The notes: generated from the sequence alone by a model not told the origin. A stretch of 64,000 nucleotides of DNA from Eumeta japonica (GCA_005406025.1 BGZK01001310.1:108281-172280), one strand, 5' to 3'; numbered from the stretch's first letter, positions 25,541 to 37,849 are shown. Numbers and translations: made by a program.

Positions 25541-26399
25541 ATTAACTATTAAGATAATATGTTGTGTGGACTTAAATAATGAAAATTGTTTCTATGTTAT
25601 TATAAACAGTTGTTGTGGTGGGCCACTTGTAAGAAATAACATTTGTTGAGGACATGAAGTCATTTGAAGCAGCATCAAACACCAAATGAAATTTTTATAA
25701 TTACAATTACTATGTTTTTGAATTTGTATTGTCAAACCCTTTAGAAATTCCAAATTCATTAAATTCTTCAATTCCAAGACCTTCAATCTAAGCTGATCAT
25801 AAAATTCGACTTGTTCACTTATACAGATAAATTGCACTAAATTAATATGACAGTTACAAATTACAGACCTTGATTTATTGCTTTTAATGTAAAGGCTGAA
25901 TCTAAATGAAATTATAATTGTTTGAACATTTTTATTCTGTTTCGCCTATTAAAATGACAAGCACATATTTTCGCTAATAGGTATACTTTCTCAAAAAATT
26001 ATAAATTTATTTCTTCAATTTCCCATCGATTGCCATTAATAGCTTTTTTTTTTTTATAAATTTATGAGTTTTTACTCCATTTAAGATTCTTGTGTAAAAT
26101 TATTAAGAATTTCTTCAACAAATCTATCCTATTATAAAGCTGTGTTGCGTTTGTTCATTAGAGATATATGATAAGTTATTGAATTTCTTTTCAGTCTATT
26201 TGTCAAAATAAGAATTTTCGCAATTTGGTAGCTTTGACCCTATCCTAAAATTTAAGTATGTTTCCTTTAATTCTTTAGTCCACACAAACAAAGTCGCGGG
26301 CAGAAGCTATTACGTAATAAATATAACATTCCTCGTAAAATCACTTAGAATTTCGCAGCATCGATCCAAATACACGGCTTACTTATTTTTCAATTCGAC

Positions 26400-27115
26400 G
26401 CAGATTTATAAAATAGCCAAGTTCACATAATCCGCGCCGCCTCGCCCCCGCCGACTACCGCAATAATTTCGGTCGGACATGTTTTCCTTGTTCGCGCCAC
26501 CTGCCACTTCTGTAAGCGGCTTTGGCTTCCCCGTATCCGATAAAAAAAATTGGTAGAGGTATTTTTTTTTTCTTCTTAGATGCAACACTAAAAGCCGCGA
26601 AAAGAGACGTCTCCGCGCGGAAAAAAGGTTACGCTTTTCGCGCGGGCCGTCGGGCCGCGGTCGCATTAACGAAATTGGATTACCGAAACGGTGACGATTT
26701 GAATGTATTTGAATAATTATCAAGTCGGATGCATATATATCGTGTATTTTGCAAGCGGAGCGGAGAACCCTGCGGTAAACAGTGGGGTAATTAAAGACGC
26801 GGCGGCCGGAGTTGCGCGACGGAGATAAATTCGAATTCGGGCAAAAATGTCCGGGGGCCGGTAATGAAAGAACGAACATCAATAATTCAAAGGCGGACAA
26901 GTGAGGGCTAATTCATGGGCTTAATATCTCCGGCCGAACGATCCTTCGAGATAAGAGAGAAAATATTTCATTTCGTTCTTTCACCTCGACCGCCGCCCCT
27001 TTCGTGTACCGCCCTGAATAATTTGTGTAAAGCTCAAGCGCCGGGCCGGAGTTATTGTTACTGGCCCACACCTCGCGCGTGTCATTTTCATGGCCGAATT
27101 AGGTTAAAGGAAATA
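26400..27115. promoter_or_regulatory. Long GC-rich island
   Basis: About 700 bp of GC-rich, repeat-poor sequence. A 164-codon ORF on the minus strand (26900-26406) and 60-70-codon ORFs on the plus strand overlap here. They are rich in Arg, Pro and Ser, as expected from GC-rich random translation, and show no family I recognise. Candidate enhancer of a gene outside the window; a lineage-specific exon is the alternative. Confidence 0.4.
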
Positions 27116-27299
27116 TATTGATATGAGTTTGTGTTTACATTAAAAAAAAACCGAAATAGTACGCTCGATACGTAGAAAATAATGATAAATAAATAGCAGA
27201 TCCGATTACTGACAGTTATATTTATGTACCACAAATAATAATGAATTCTATTGATTAATTGTTTTAGTTTGTATTTTTTAAGGTTTTTTTTTATAGTAA

Positions 27300-27600
27300 A
27301 CCCGAAATGGAGATCTCGAAAAGCGGTAAATTAATTAAAAAGCGAAAACGAAATGAGTTTTTCGTGGGAAACTTTCCCAGGAGGAAATTGTAGCGGTTAT
27401 AAACGGCTACATAAATTTTATGAGAATGTATATTAAAATTGATGACGCCACTCCGCCGGGGCCGAGAGGCCCGACAAGTAATAAGCCATCGACGGGACGC
27501 TCCTTATCCGACTTTGTCAAATTAAACATTTTAGTACTAATAAAATTATGAGAAAGCCTCTCGCTACAGCTCCACGAATACATTAAGGACAAAAGATAAG
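27300..27600. promoter_or_regulatory. Candidate conserved regulatory element
   Basis: Contains TTAATTAAAAAG (homeodomain-like), GTGGGAAACTTTCCCAGGAGG, and GTAGCGGTTATAAACGGCTAC with GTAGC/GCTAC ends. TTATAAACGGCT (27397-27408) is identical to 18429-18440. CATAAATTTTATGA follows. These suggest dense binding sites, but factor identity is not established. Confidence 0.4.
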
Positions 27601-27875
27601 CTACAGTTTATATAATTACCCCAACGCAATAAGATGCACCAAATCATGAATTGCCATAAAAAATTGTGATATTGTCATAATTTAAAATTGCCAATTTCAA
27701 ATACGTAAAGTTCATATGTTTTGTTTTCCCAGAAAATTGCGAAAATCTTATATATTAGAAATGTTGGATTATTGCCACCACACTTAAGGGTATGTGACGA
27801 GCTGAAAAATTATCAACTTTTAAACTTTTCCCGATATCCTTCTGTCTTTCCGTTCCTCTGAATAGAGCAACGGAA

Positions 27876-27925
27876 TCTGATCTTTTCTTTGGAATCATCT
27901 ACAACATTCCAAAGAAAAGATCAGA
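27876..27925. repeat. Perfect 20-bp hairpin
   Basis: Arms 27876-27895 (TCTGATCTTTTCTTTGGAAT) and 27906-27925 are exact reverse complements around a 10-nt loop. Confidence 0.95.
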
Positions 27926-28019
27926 GATCAGACGAAACAGTCCTATATTTTATCAAACATGTTTGCTGCATACTTAACGTACATAAAAGGTTCTTAGATG
28001 AATATAGAAGATGTGAAAA

Positions 28020-28020
<1 letters not shown>

Positions 28021-28060
<40 letters not shown>
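28021..28060. repeat. TA microsatellite
   Basis: Almost pure (TA)n of about 40 bp. Confidence 0.95.
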
Positions 28061-28062
<2 letters not shown>

Positions 28063-28859
28063 TATGTGCGGTATTACAAAAAATACTATAAAATTAGACT
28101 AGGTTCTTAACATAATATGCTACTGCAGTTCGAAGTTTATTGATCATAAAACGAGTTGTATCATAAAAGATTCTTACGTCAATAGGTGCTTACAAAAAGT
28201 CTATTCTGGCTATTGATCATCGTAAAAGACTTCACCGGAGCTTTTTTCTTTGAGTGTCAAGGAACAAAACCTTGGCATTAAGTAGAATATTTTAGTGCGA
28301 GCTTTTCTACCTTATGCAGTAGAAGAGAACCATGCATTAATAATTATTACTTCTACGGAAGAGACTTATTTTTTTTCAGCTGCTGCCAAGCTATAGTTGG
28401 CACTCGATATTCATAGTTGTAATATAAATAAGAACAAAGAAAATCAGTACATACGTATATATTAATATTCGATGTCAGACATTCATTAAATACCAGAAAA
28501 ATATTATTAAAGTGAATATTTGTTATTTGTAATATAATCTTAGATTGCACGGGGGTAGTGATTTTTTTAAAAACTTTAGCATGTTTAGTTTACGAATAGA
28601 GAGGTCAGCTGTATTTTAAAGGTGGTTTTGGTATTGTGTAGTATCAAGAATGGTAATTGTTTTATTAAGAGGCCACCCGTTTTTGTATTATGGCGAACTA
28701 TTCATGTGGTACCTTTTCTGCGTGCGATAATTTATTGTCATTTAGCTGTTTGAAAAGCTTTTTTATTAAAATTTCATATCACTAAAACAATATTATACAC
28801 TAAGGGTATAGTTCTATTATATATAGTGTAAATTAAAGTTAAAAAGTCACGAGAGGACT

Positions 28860-29690
28860 TCAATAAACTGTGACAATGATTATTTTACCGGTAGGTAACT
28901 TTTATTAAATGTTATTTTATTTTTCGACATAGTCGCCTTTTAGTATAATAAATTTGGAATATCTTTTTTTTTAAGCTTAGACTTCCTTTCTTGAAAAAAT
29001 CTTTTTGAGTACCTAAAATTCCTAAACTGCAGTGATTACTGCTCCATCGTTTTTGACTCTCAGTCCTTTCAGATACTCCTTCAATTTTGGATATTAGAAG
29101 CGCAGGTTGAGTGAATGTGGAGGATGCTCAAATATTTCGACACCAGCACCTCGTATGTCAGTCATCGGAACGAATCAATCTTTATGGATCAAAATTTTTG
29201 TTGGTTTGTCTCGCTGTTTCTTCTCAATTTCGCTGCGCAATTTTTTTATTTGTTCTGAATACAAAGAGCTCACAACCGTAGCTTAACAGTTGAGATATTC
29301 TATTTTGATCACTGCTTTGCTATTCTAGAAAAGAGAACCCATGATCTTCCGTCAGAAGAACTCGCCTTTAAATTTCTTAGGGTTAAAATGATGGTCTTTT
29401 TCAAGTTAAAGACTGTGATTTTTTGGATGGTAATACAGACACCATGTTTCATCCATGACTGCAAATCGAGCGAAAAACTATCGGGGTCTTGTTGTAATAT
29501 TTCCAAAAGAGCTCGTGACATGTTCAGCCTGGTTTGTTTTGTGCATCGGTTGTGCGTCGGTAAGCATTCTGGGGACCTAGCAAGCATGCAGATACTCTTT
29601 ACATCCTCAAACGTCCGTGTAAATGCTATACGCACTACCAGTAAAAATCTTTGTTTCTTCGGCTTTAAGGCGTACCGTGATACGCCGCTC
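28860..29690 (-). mobile_element. mariner-like transposon remnant (lineage B)
   Basis: Minus-strand pieces read LNMSRALLEILQQDPDSF, then VMDETWCLYYHPK (catalytic-core DET region), then IFEHPPHSLNL (a degraded HPPYSPDLAP motif) and PKLKEYLKGL. Order and spacing fit the C-terminal half of a mariner transposase. Frameshifts and stops make it inactive. Sequence differs from the GGTCGGGGAAAAAG-ended mariners elsewhere in the window. Confidence 0.75.
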
Positions 29691-30294
29691 ACACATACTT
29701 AATAACTGCACGCAATTCAATTGTTTTCCGTTATCAACAACACGCTACGACAGACTGCAAACAAATTACTTCCGTTTTTTGAAAATAATAGATACTCAAA
29801 TTATTACCTTTCTAAAAGTCTTAATCGATATCTCAGCTTTATCAGCCAGTATTAATTTTTCTGATTCCAAAGAATTTGTACCTCGTTCTTACATTGTAAT
29901 GAACGCCCTTTGTACAAGGATATTTCGATCAATATTACTCTTCTGTCTCCAGAATAATAATGTACTGATGTATATTTTTGTTCCTCTACAACACAAATAG
30001 GTAACCTTTCACCTATTTTATAGCATATTCCATAATTGCAAATTGCTCATGTCCCCCAACTAATTACAGTGCAGATTTTATGTATTACAACATCCATTGT
30101 CCCTAAATTGATACTTTGAGTATAAAACTATCTCAGAAAATTAAATTGTTAAAATTTTTCCATTGGCAACAGTTTTATTGGGAACAAAAATATTTTTTTA
30201 ATGATATTTTTAAAGAAATAATAATGATTCAATTACACAATTCAAGTTATGTATTTGATATAATATAAATTCGCACCTATTTTCCATAAGTATA

Positions 30295-32095
30295 TAAAGC
30301 ATAAACTAGATCTTTACGTGGTACGATTTTTGCCTATCTCTTTTGCTTCACTGACATCCATCAATCTTTTCATGCAAGTCCGTCGGTTTCGGATTTATAC
30401 TATTTGGTGCTTTTTTAATATTTCACGAATTCGGTCTGCATAGGACTTTCTAAAGCGCCCTTATGAACCTTTCTATCGCTTAAATTAGCTCTATAGATTT
30501 GTTTTGTCAGTGCACTTTCATTCATTCTTTTCAGATGACAAAACCGCCACAACATACCTTTTTCTACTCTACTCACTAAATTTTCTTTTAAACCACACCG
30601 TTCTCCGATATCACTGGCCCTACATTTATCTTTCAAAGCCACTCTACTCATATTATGCATCGCATCTCCACCGCATTGATTCTACTTTCATTATTTTCTA
30701 TCATTCCCAAATATCTCTATCGTACATAAGCGTAGAGATCTGGACTCCATTATGGATAGCAAAACGCGCTTGTCGTGATATATTTTACATTTTACTATTC
30801 ATAATGGCAAGCAAGGCCTTATGCATCTTAGTTTTTTGAATTCACTCTTCTTTCAATATCTCTATCATGTTTACCATCCTTTGTAAACTATTTACCCAAG
30901 TATAAAAACTTTTTCATTTGTTTCAAATACCATCCTTTTACTTCCTTCATCCTTTCACGTCGCTTTTTTACTTCTCTCAAATAGCATAATTTTATTATTG
31001 CTGCCATTTATTTTCATACTTTTTCCTCATCATAATAATTTATCTTACTAACAATCGCCTGCAACTCGCACGTCGACGGTGCAAGGTTTAATTGGTCGCC
31101 GGCATATTGAAGGCATTTGACAGATAGCTCATCTATTCTTAGTTTACACTCATATTATTCCAAAGCATCCAGACAGCGATTCATGAATAGGTTAAACAGT
31201 CGGTGTACGCTCCATTTATTCTGACACAGGCATTGGAGCCTCTGTTTACATTGCAGTGACCGTATCAATCTATTACACACATTATACATGGTTAAGATTC
31301 TGCATAGATCACTCCTTTCCACTCTACCATAAGCTTTATCCACATCTACAAAAGTATAAGAGACGTTTTTCCTCTTGGCCAAAAACTTTATCGTAATGTT
31401 TCGTGGAGAAAAAACTTGCTCCGAACATCCCATTTCTTTCAAAAATTCTGCTTGTATATCCCAGATCTTATTTTCAATCTCCTTCACAATTTTTTTAATA
31501 ATGATTTTCTCATATACTTTGCGGTGGTTTGAATTTGAAGTGGTTTATAGGGTAACAATTTATGCAAACTTGTTTCGTACTCCTCTATCAAACTTTTGAT
31601 AGAGGAGTAAAAAAACAGCTTTGCACCATCATAGGGTACCTAACCCTACGGCTTTTTCAGCATTAATAAAGAGCTGGTACAACAGACTTAACACTATACA
31701 CCTGCCGCGCCTTAGCAACTCCGATCTTATCTGGCTGCTTTTCCAACTTTCATAACTTTTAGTGCTTTAATAATTTCATTCATTGTATTTCATTTTCATT
31801 TTCATCATTAATCATATATTCAGCAGCAGTAACATTGTCATCCGCAAATGTATCCTAACATCCAAAGACAATTTGGAAATAATACTTCCAGCGCTCTTTC
31901 ACACGGGTTTCTTCATTCAGTAAACATTCATTATTGTCTCTAATTATAGTTATACACGAGGTCTCGGAATTATTCTAGGCCTTTTTCACCACATTCTTGA
32001 AAAGTTTTTGATTTTCCCGGAAATTATTTGAGAATTTCCTACCACAGCTTTCTTTTATTTTTTCTTTTCTTTTTTTTCCACAGATTCTTTAGCTT
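30295..32095 (-). mobile_element. Non-LTR retrotransposon (reverse transcriptase), decayed
   Basis: Reading the minus strand: ETRVKERWKYYF near 31900; VKEIENKIWDIQAEFLKEMG and CSEQVFSPRNITIKFLAK (31487-31370); TFVDVDKAYGRVERSDL, an RT-domain VDLEKAYDRV-like block (about 31340); LFNLFMNRCLDAL (31185); RVALKDKCRASDIGERCGLK, VSRVEKGMLWRF and NESALTKQIYRANLSD (30660-30470); and a 3' end near 30300. Same family as the copy at 13598-14243. Multiple frameshifts and a missing active-site segment make it dead. Clade not certain. Confidence 0.85.
31578..31609. repeat. Perfect 15-bp hairpin inside the retrotransposon
   Basis: TACTCCTCTATCAAA (31578-31592) and its exact reverse complement (31595-31609) with a 2-nt loop. 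Confidence 0.95.
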
Positions 32096-32115
32096 TCATT
32101 TTTATATTTATATAA

Positions 32116-32845
32116 TAGATCGGGGAAAAAGTTTTTTTAGTATTTCATATACAATTTCAAGATAATTTTTCATTGTATTTTATTAACATTTAAATATGCC
32201 ACTACATACGCCATTTTGTTTAACGACTTGTTGCCATTTTGTAGGTAGAGACATAATCCAATTGCTGTAGAAATTGGAACTTCTGATCAAAAACTGCGAC
32301 AAGTAGTTTTGACAGTCTTCTTTTGACGTTAACCTATCACTACCTAAAGAATTGTGAAGAGATTAAAACAGGTGAAAATTTGAGGGTGAAAAGTCAGGGC
32401 TATATGGTGGATGTATTAACACTTCTCCACTAAATTCTTTCTATATTTGCTGAGTGCTGAAAGATGTGTGTGGTATAACGTTATCATGGTGAAAAACTAC
32501 ACCTTTTCTGTTGACTGATTCCGGCCGTTTCTCTATTTCTTGCTTGAGTCTTATCAGCTGTTGGAATTAGAGATCCGAATTGATGATTTTGCCCGGCGGG
32601 AAAAGCTCATAACGAATACTACCGTTCCAATCACACCGTACACATAGCATAAACTTATTGCGAGTTAATCCGGGTTTCGCTATAGTCTTTGGAGCTGGCT
32701 GGCCTTGTGACCATGACTTTTTCGCACGTTCTTGTCATAGATAATTCATTTTTCATTTACTGGTCATTCACAGCCACAGATATTTTGTTGCAACTTTTTA
32801 CTTATAAAAGACGAAAAAACTTTTTCTCTAATATGTCCTTTCAGT
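32116..32845 (-). mobile_element. mariner element (lineage A), internally deleted
   Basis: Left end TAGATCGGGGAAAAAGTTTTTTTAG; right end reads, inverted, TTAGAGAAAAAGTTTTTTCGTC. The minus strand codes the C-terminal LPTKWQQVVKQNGV block and upstream pieces. At about 32768 the sequence jumps straight to the 5' UTR, so the N-terminal half is deleted. It sits directly against the retrotransposon at 30295-32095. Confidence 0.8.
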
Positions 32846-33089
32846 CTCCTTTAGCTTATCTATCAAACTGTCCCTTTTTTTGCACTTGCACCTTTAATTA
32901 ACACCTATATGCTGCGATTTACATACACATTTATTAAATATACTACAATAGTTGACACAAGAAATATCTTCTTAAGAGAGATGTGTTTTCTTCGTTTAAA
33001 AATCTCAAGTCATTTTCTAGTCTGCGGTAAGCGGAAGTAAATAACGTTCGCTCTGGAATGAATCAAGATCTACGAGTGTTCCTGGGGCT

Positions 33090-33400
33090 GTTATTTTCTA
33101 TCTTCGTGAGTCGCGGGCATTAGCGCGTCCGCGGTGCATCGTAACCGGCCCGTTCCGACGGGCGGAGAATTTCGCCTTCGCCGCGTTCCCTGCGAGTCGA
33201 CGCGGGATCTCGTTAACTTGAAATGTTAATTTAATTGAGACGGTTGACAAACAGCGCGCCACCGCCCCCGGCCCGCGCGCCGCGCCGCCATTGTGCGGGC
33301 GGTTCCCGAGGCGGCCTATAAAAGAACGCGTTAAATCACCCGCTGCCGTTCAATTATCACGAGCCTTAACGATTTTCCTGGAGAAGCTTTCCGTGTTGAA
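33090..33400 (+). promoter_or_regulatory. CpG-rich island with TATAAAAG box, candidate promoter
   Basis: GGCCCGCGCGCCGCGCCGCC and similar CpG-dense sequence lead to GCGGCCTATAAAAGAACGCG (TATA box 33317-33324). Downstream is TTCAATTATCACGAGCC and a short 14-codon ORF (ATG near 33402) of no recognisable product. Organisation resembles a core promoter firing rightward, but no target exon is visible. Confidence 0.35.
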
Positions 33401-33752
33401 AGTATGATTTGTAAGGGCGTGAGATTCCTTGGGCGTATTAAGAAATAAACAACGAAATCAAATTTACAATCATGATATTATTGTATTGATATAAATTAAT
33501 ATAACCGTTATATTACTATAATTGATATAACGGAAAATCTCTAAGTCTAATATAGATTTTATTCAGTTGCATAAACGATCTAAATACGAAAATAATAAAA
33601 TCAACATCATGTTGAATAAACAATATTGTGTGTATGTAAACAAGCGATTGATTGACAAACAAGTGAGGAATCAATTGAGATTCGAGAGAATATATTTACT
33701 TTGGACTCGGTACAGCTTTATATTTTTAAAGCAGTCAGGCATTGATTCCGTT

Positions 33753-33754
<2 letters not shown>

Positions 33755-33804
<50 letters not shown>
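33755..33804. repeat. TA microsatellite
   Basis: Pure (TA)n of about 50 bp. Confidence 0.95.
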
Positions 33805-33809
<5 letters not shown>

Positions 33810-33899
33810 GTTTCCGTTGCAGACCAATGGGTTGGCCAAAGTAGGGTTAAACATCTCATCTCCTAAAGTCGTAAGCAATCTGTTACTACCTCTAACGTT

Positions 33900-35690
33900 C
33901 TAGCCATCATACTATAAAAGTTCTAAAAAAGTAACAAATTGACACTAAATAAAAACTTTCAATCAAATCTTTGATAACGAGGTATAATAAAAACTTATTG
34001 ATCCCACTATTTTTATTTTCTTACAAGTTTATCTTTACGGTCACCGAAATTCGTTTTATTTCGAATTTGCTTGAGCCGATAGTATATGTAGTTAGTGGTA
34101 GTTAAGTGGTTTAACTACATAGATAAGTACAATTATTTATGCCTTGTTTTTAGAACAGCAATTTTATCCCAATATCTAAGCATTATTTTAACAATTTTAA
34201 AATACTTAGTATAAAATCACAGTTACTTATATTCTACAGGTAAGGAGACCGGTTGATTTCTTGATTTTATTATTTTGTGTCTCTTGATGATAATGTCTTC
34301 GGAAAAATTAATAATTGTCCCAAAATGTAGGTATATTAAAATGGGCGTCATTCGACTTGTTCTCTCGCTATGACGTCATATTTGAAATCTGATAAAGAAA
34401 ATAAACAGAGCTCTTTTTTGGTCCGTAAAATTTACTAATATCTTCATTAATACAAAGTCTGAAAGAAATGAAATAATAAAACGTGTGACAAAACGACATC
34501 ATATTATTTTATAAATATCAGTAAAGAAAAAAATTGCATCTTGTTATTTAGAACACGCCATAGAGTTATGAGTATATAGATGGTTGGTCAACACGCACTT
34601 GGTCTATTTTTGTTGCTTTCAATTAAATGAAGCCTTACAGCTTCAAAATGACGATATATTATCTGTACCCATATCTTCTGTGGATATTAAATGGATGATC
34701 ATCAATTTTATATGGTAAAGGTCACTTCACGAATTTCGTAAAGTTTCATAAATTCTAAATAAATAATTATTATTTAAACTGAAAATTTATGGATATTGTA
34801 TTTTTTCATTGAAAATACAAATGTATACTTTTTAATAATGGTACATTTTTTTCTGCTAACTTATAGGCTCAATTCAAACAATTCCTATCAGTCTGTCTGT
34901 TCGGCTGATTGTTTCTATTTCAAACCTTGTATCGTTTAACCGTATGAGCATAATAATACCAATGACATCCGCATATGAAATGTTATGTTAATTTTAACTA
35001 CCTAACCAATATGCATTTAACTGTTGTTTGGACACAGCCACTTCCGTTATAGCGAAAGCTTAAATAGACTGAAACGATCGCGTACGTTGAGAGCGTTTGA
35101 CCTTGTTCGGAAATGCTGTTTGTGTTACGTAAATTGGTGACCTTGGAGACACTCAGCGCACACAATTGTATAAGTGTGCATTTAGTGTTATAGATATAAA
35201 GGTTTCGATGAGTGTGTTGTATATAAATCATAGAGATTTTTCGAGTGGCAGAAAAAACTTCCTCGCATGGAAGAAGTAATACGCCAAGACGATCTTGCAA
35301 ACTGCTCTAATGATTTCCATGAAAACTTTTATATTGATTAATGCTTGCTTTTCAAAATTACATACTTATATTAGTCGTTTTCGGAAAGAAAATATACAAC
35401 TGAACCTAAACGTTGGTATATTTAACTCCACTTCTGGAATTTTTATGCAACTACGTTCTTGCTATATCATTGTTTTACAATAACAACTAATAGCGTTACA
35501 TGAATGGCTATAGATGGCAGTACAAATAAAATATGTAAGTATATTTTGCATGCTAAGTCATATGAAAATGAACATATAAAACTTTTCCTAAGGTAAGTTA
35601 TCATGTTTTCGTGGAAAATGCGCCGACCAAATCACGGTTTTACTGTGAAATAACTACACAATGAGATTTCACGATTAAAGTAAATATTAT
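33900..35690. other. Intergenic AT-rich sequence
   Basis: Nothing recognised; short ORFs only. Confidence 0.5.
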
Positions 35691-35960
35691 TCTATGACGT
35701 CATCAATAAATTGTGACACGAATATAAGATATCTTCTATCAATCAAGACTCGAATGTACGCTTCCGTCGGTGTGACAAAGTTGCAATAAATGCATTACCT
35801 AGATAAACTGGATCTAGGAACGGGCCGAGTTAATCCCCGACGTTTGCATCGTAAAATGGCTAATTCCTGAAAGAGTGTAAAACTTTTATAACAGACCTAT
35901 CGTAAACGAGAAGCCGTAAATGCTCCGCTCGAGATGACGCCGGTACAGCGAACTTCCTTT
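35690..35960. promoter_or_regulatory. Candidate regulatory block
   Basis: Higher-complexity, GC-richer stretch with TGACGTCATCAATAAA, GGGCCGAGTTAATCCCCGACG, CTTTTATAACAGACC and TCGTAAACGAGAAGCCGTAAATG. CRE-like and homeodomain-like cores are seen, but assignment to factors is inference. Confidence 0.3.
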
Positions 35961-36377
35961 AAACTCAGTTCCATAGTTATTTTATATATGCCAACCATAG
36001 ACGTCCAGACATGTTTTAATATCTATAGGCAAATTACTATCCGCTGCTAGTTTCAAGAAATCGGTGTTAACTTATGGTATAAACTGTTTCGGATCTCCTA
36101 AAGATGCTCGACCTAGTATTGTCTAGGTTATTGCCGGTTCCAACGTTGTTGATTCCAGTGCCATAAAGTTGTTCTGCATGATTGCATTGTCAGCGGCAGT
36201 GTCAGTTAATGGATGTGTATTCAAATGGTCTTTGGCTTGTCGGTACGCGTGCGTTTCTATTCCAAGCTTGAAGGTTTATGCTGTGTTTTATTCCGCTTGA
36301 GTTTATACTATTACACATGTTTAAATATTGCATTCATAAAACCGCCTATTCTATTAAATCTTAGGTATTTTACTTAT

Positions 36378-36950
36378 GACACAAGAAAAAGATTTTTCTT
36401 ATTTTTTAAGTAAATGGTTGCATTAAAATCTCTTTGCTTGTGCTGTTTGTATTTTGCTGCTTTTGATACCATTAAATAGACGACATTTTAAAAAAGAAAA
36501 GTTAAAACGGTGTCTCCCCATTTTTCTATTGTTTTTCTGTCCACCAAAATGAGTTTATCTATCGAAGAAATCTGTAGCGTTTATGGACCTAATGCGTAGC
36601 ACAAAACTCGTTCAAACGTTTTCAGTCCAGTAATTTTGATGTCAAACATAAACCTCTCTCTGGTCGACCTGATACCGATAAAATCTATACCATTTTGGAG
36701 AAGACAGAGCAAGATCGGCATATTACTTGTTATAACATAACTGAAGAGCTGGGGATTGACCATAAAACAGTTTGATCCATTTGAAAAAGCTGGATATACA
36801 AAAAAGTTCGATACTTGGATCCCATACGAGCACACTGAAAGAAATGTAATGAATCGTGTACTCATTTGCGATTCTCTATTTAATCGTAAAGAAACCGCTC
36901 CGTTTTTGAAAAGAGTGATTATTGTGATTTCAATATGATTTTGTAAGAAA
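36378..36950 (+). mobile_element. mariner 5' fragment (lineage A)
   Basis: Degraded 5' end (ACAAGAAAAAGATTTTTC), the shared 5' UTR (TGTGCTGTTTGTATTTTG), then transposase pieces NFDVKHKPLSGRPDTDK, TEELGIDHKTV, LKKAGYTKKFDTWIPYEHTE and NRVLICDSLFNRKETAPFLK. WIPYEHTE corresponds to the WVPHELTE linker motif. The 3' half is missing and stops interrupt the frame. Confidence 0.85.
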
Positions 36951-37590
36951 GCAAATTTTGTATGTTTTCATTTTTAAATAAGAAATTAAAACTACATTAA
37001 AAGCAAAAATCATTCAATTTTTAATTTTTGTTGATTCAATTGATTAACACCATTAACTATTGGCAATTGGCACTATTAAACTATTGCTTAATAAGTAATG
37101 TCATTAATTTTACGGGTAGACAATCGCAGTACATCATGTAGATGGCTCGACTGATTATAGAAAAATATGATTAGCATTATTGTTACGAAATCTCCTACGA
37201 TCCATATGATAAGATTCGTAAGTGGTCTATCACATTGTTATGACGCAATCTTATCGGAATTCTAGATCCGAGATGGTGACAAAGCTAAGCATTAAGCAAA
37301 ACTGAAGGTTCAAATGTAAAATTAAAATAAACTGTCACATAAAAAACATACTATGTAAGGAATAAAGTATTTTTAACAGATTGCACTTGATGTACTACCG
37401 ATAGCTAAGAGAAAAGTAACTATTAATGTTTAAATTTTACGACACATCCGTGAGCGTATGGTTAAAGAATATTAAATTTAAACGAGGTCGTACATATTTA
37501 CTGCTTAATTACAAAATAAAAGATAGAAAACTGTCACGTGTGACAGTTTTGGACCAATTTTGGAAATTAACAAATACTAGTATTTTTTAA
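36950..37590. other. Intergenic AT-rich sequence
   Basis: Nothing recognised. Confidence 0.5.
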
Positions 37591-37596
37591 TATATT

Positions 37597-37842
37597 GGAC
37601 TGCCTGATTGGCGCAGTTGGTAGTGACCCTACTTGCTGCGCAGGGGTTCGATTCCCGCATAAGATAAACATTTATTTATTTATAACATATAATTAAAAGT
37701 TAATGTTTGTCTTGAGTCTGGTTGTTGGTATGTGTTATATGTACATATTAAAAAAAAAAGTTTATATGTACTTTAGCAACTATCCGGTGTCCATAGTACA
37801 AGCCTCGTTGCTTAATTTAGGACCAGATGGTAATGTATCTAT
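37597..37842 (+). mobile_element. tRNA-derived SINE
   Basis: A-box-like TGGCGCAGTTGG (37609-37620) and B-box GGTTCGATTCC (37645-37655), followed by a body ending ATCCGGTGTCCATAGTACAAGCC TCGTTGCTTAATTTAGGACCAGATGG. It matches, from memory, the head and tail of an abundant lepidopteran SINE. It does not fold as a complete tRNA: no matching 3' acceptor strand. Confidence 0.8.
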
Positions 37843-37849
37843 GTCCGAA

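Noticed and set aside
26406..26900. 164-codon minus-strand ORF in a GC-rich island
   Set aside because: Long ORFs arise easily in GC-rich DNA. Composition is Arg/Pro/Ser-rich with no domain, and ORFs overlap on the other strand.
37609..37672. Possible tRNA gene
   Set aside because: A- and B-box-like motifs are present but no matching acceptor stem closes the cloverleaf, and the downstream body matches a SINE.
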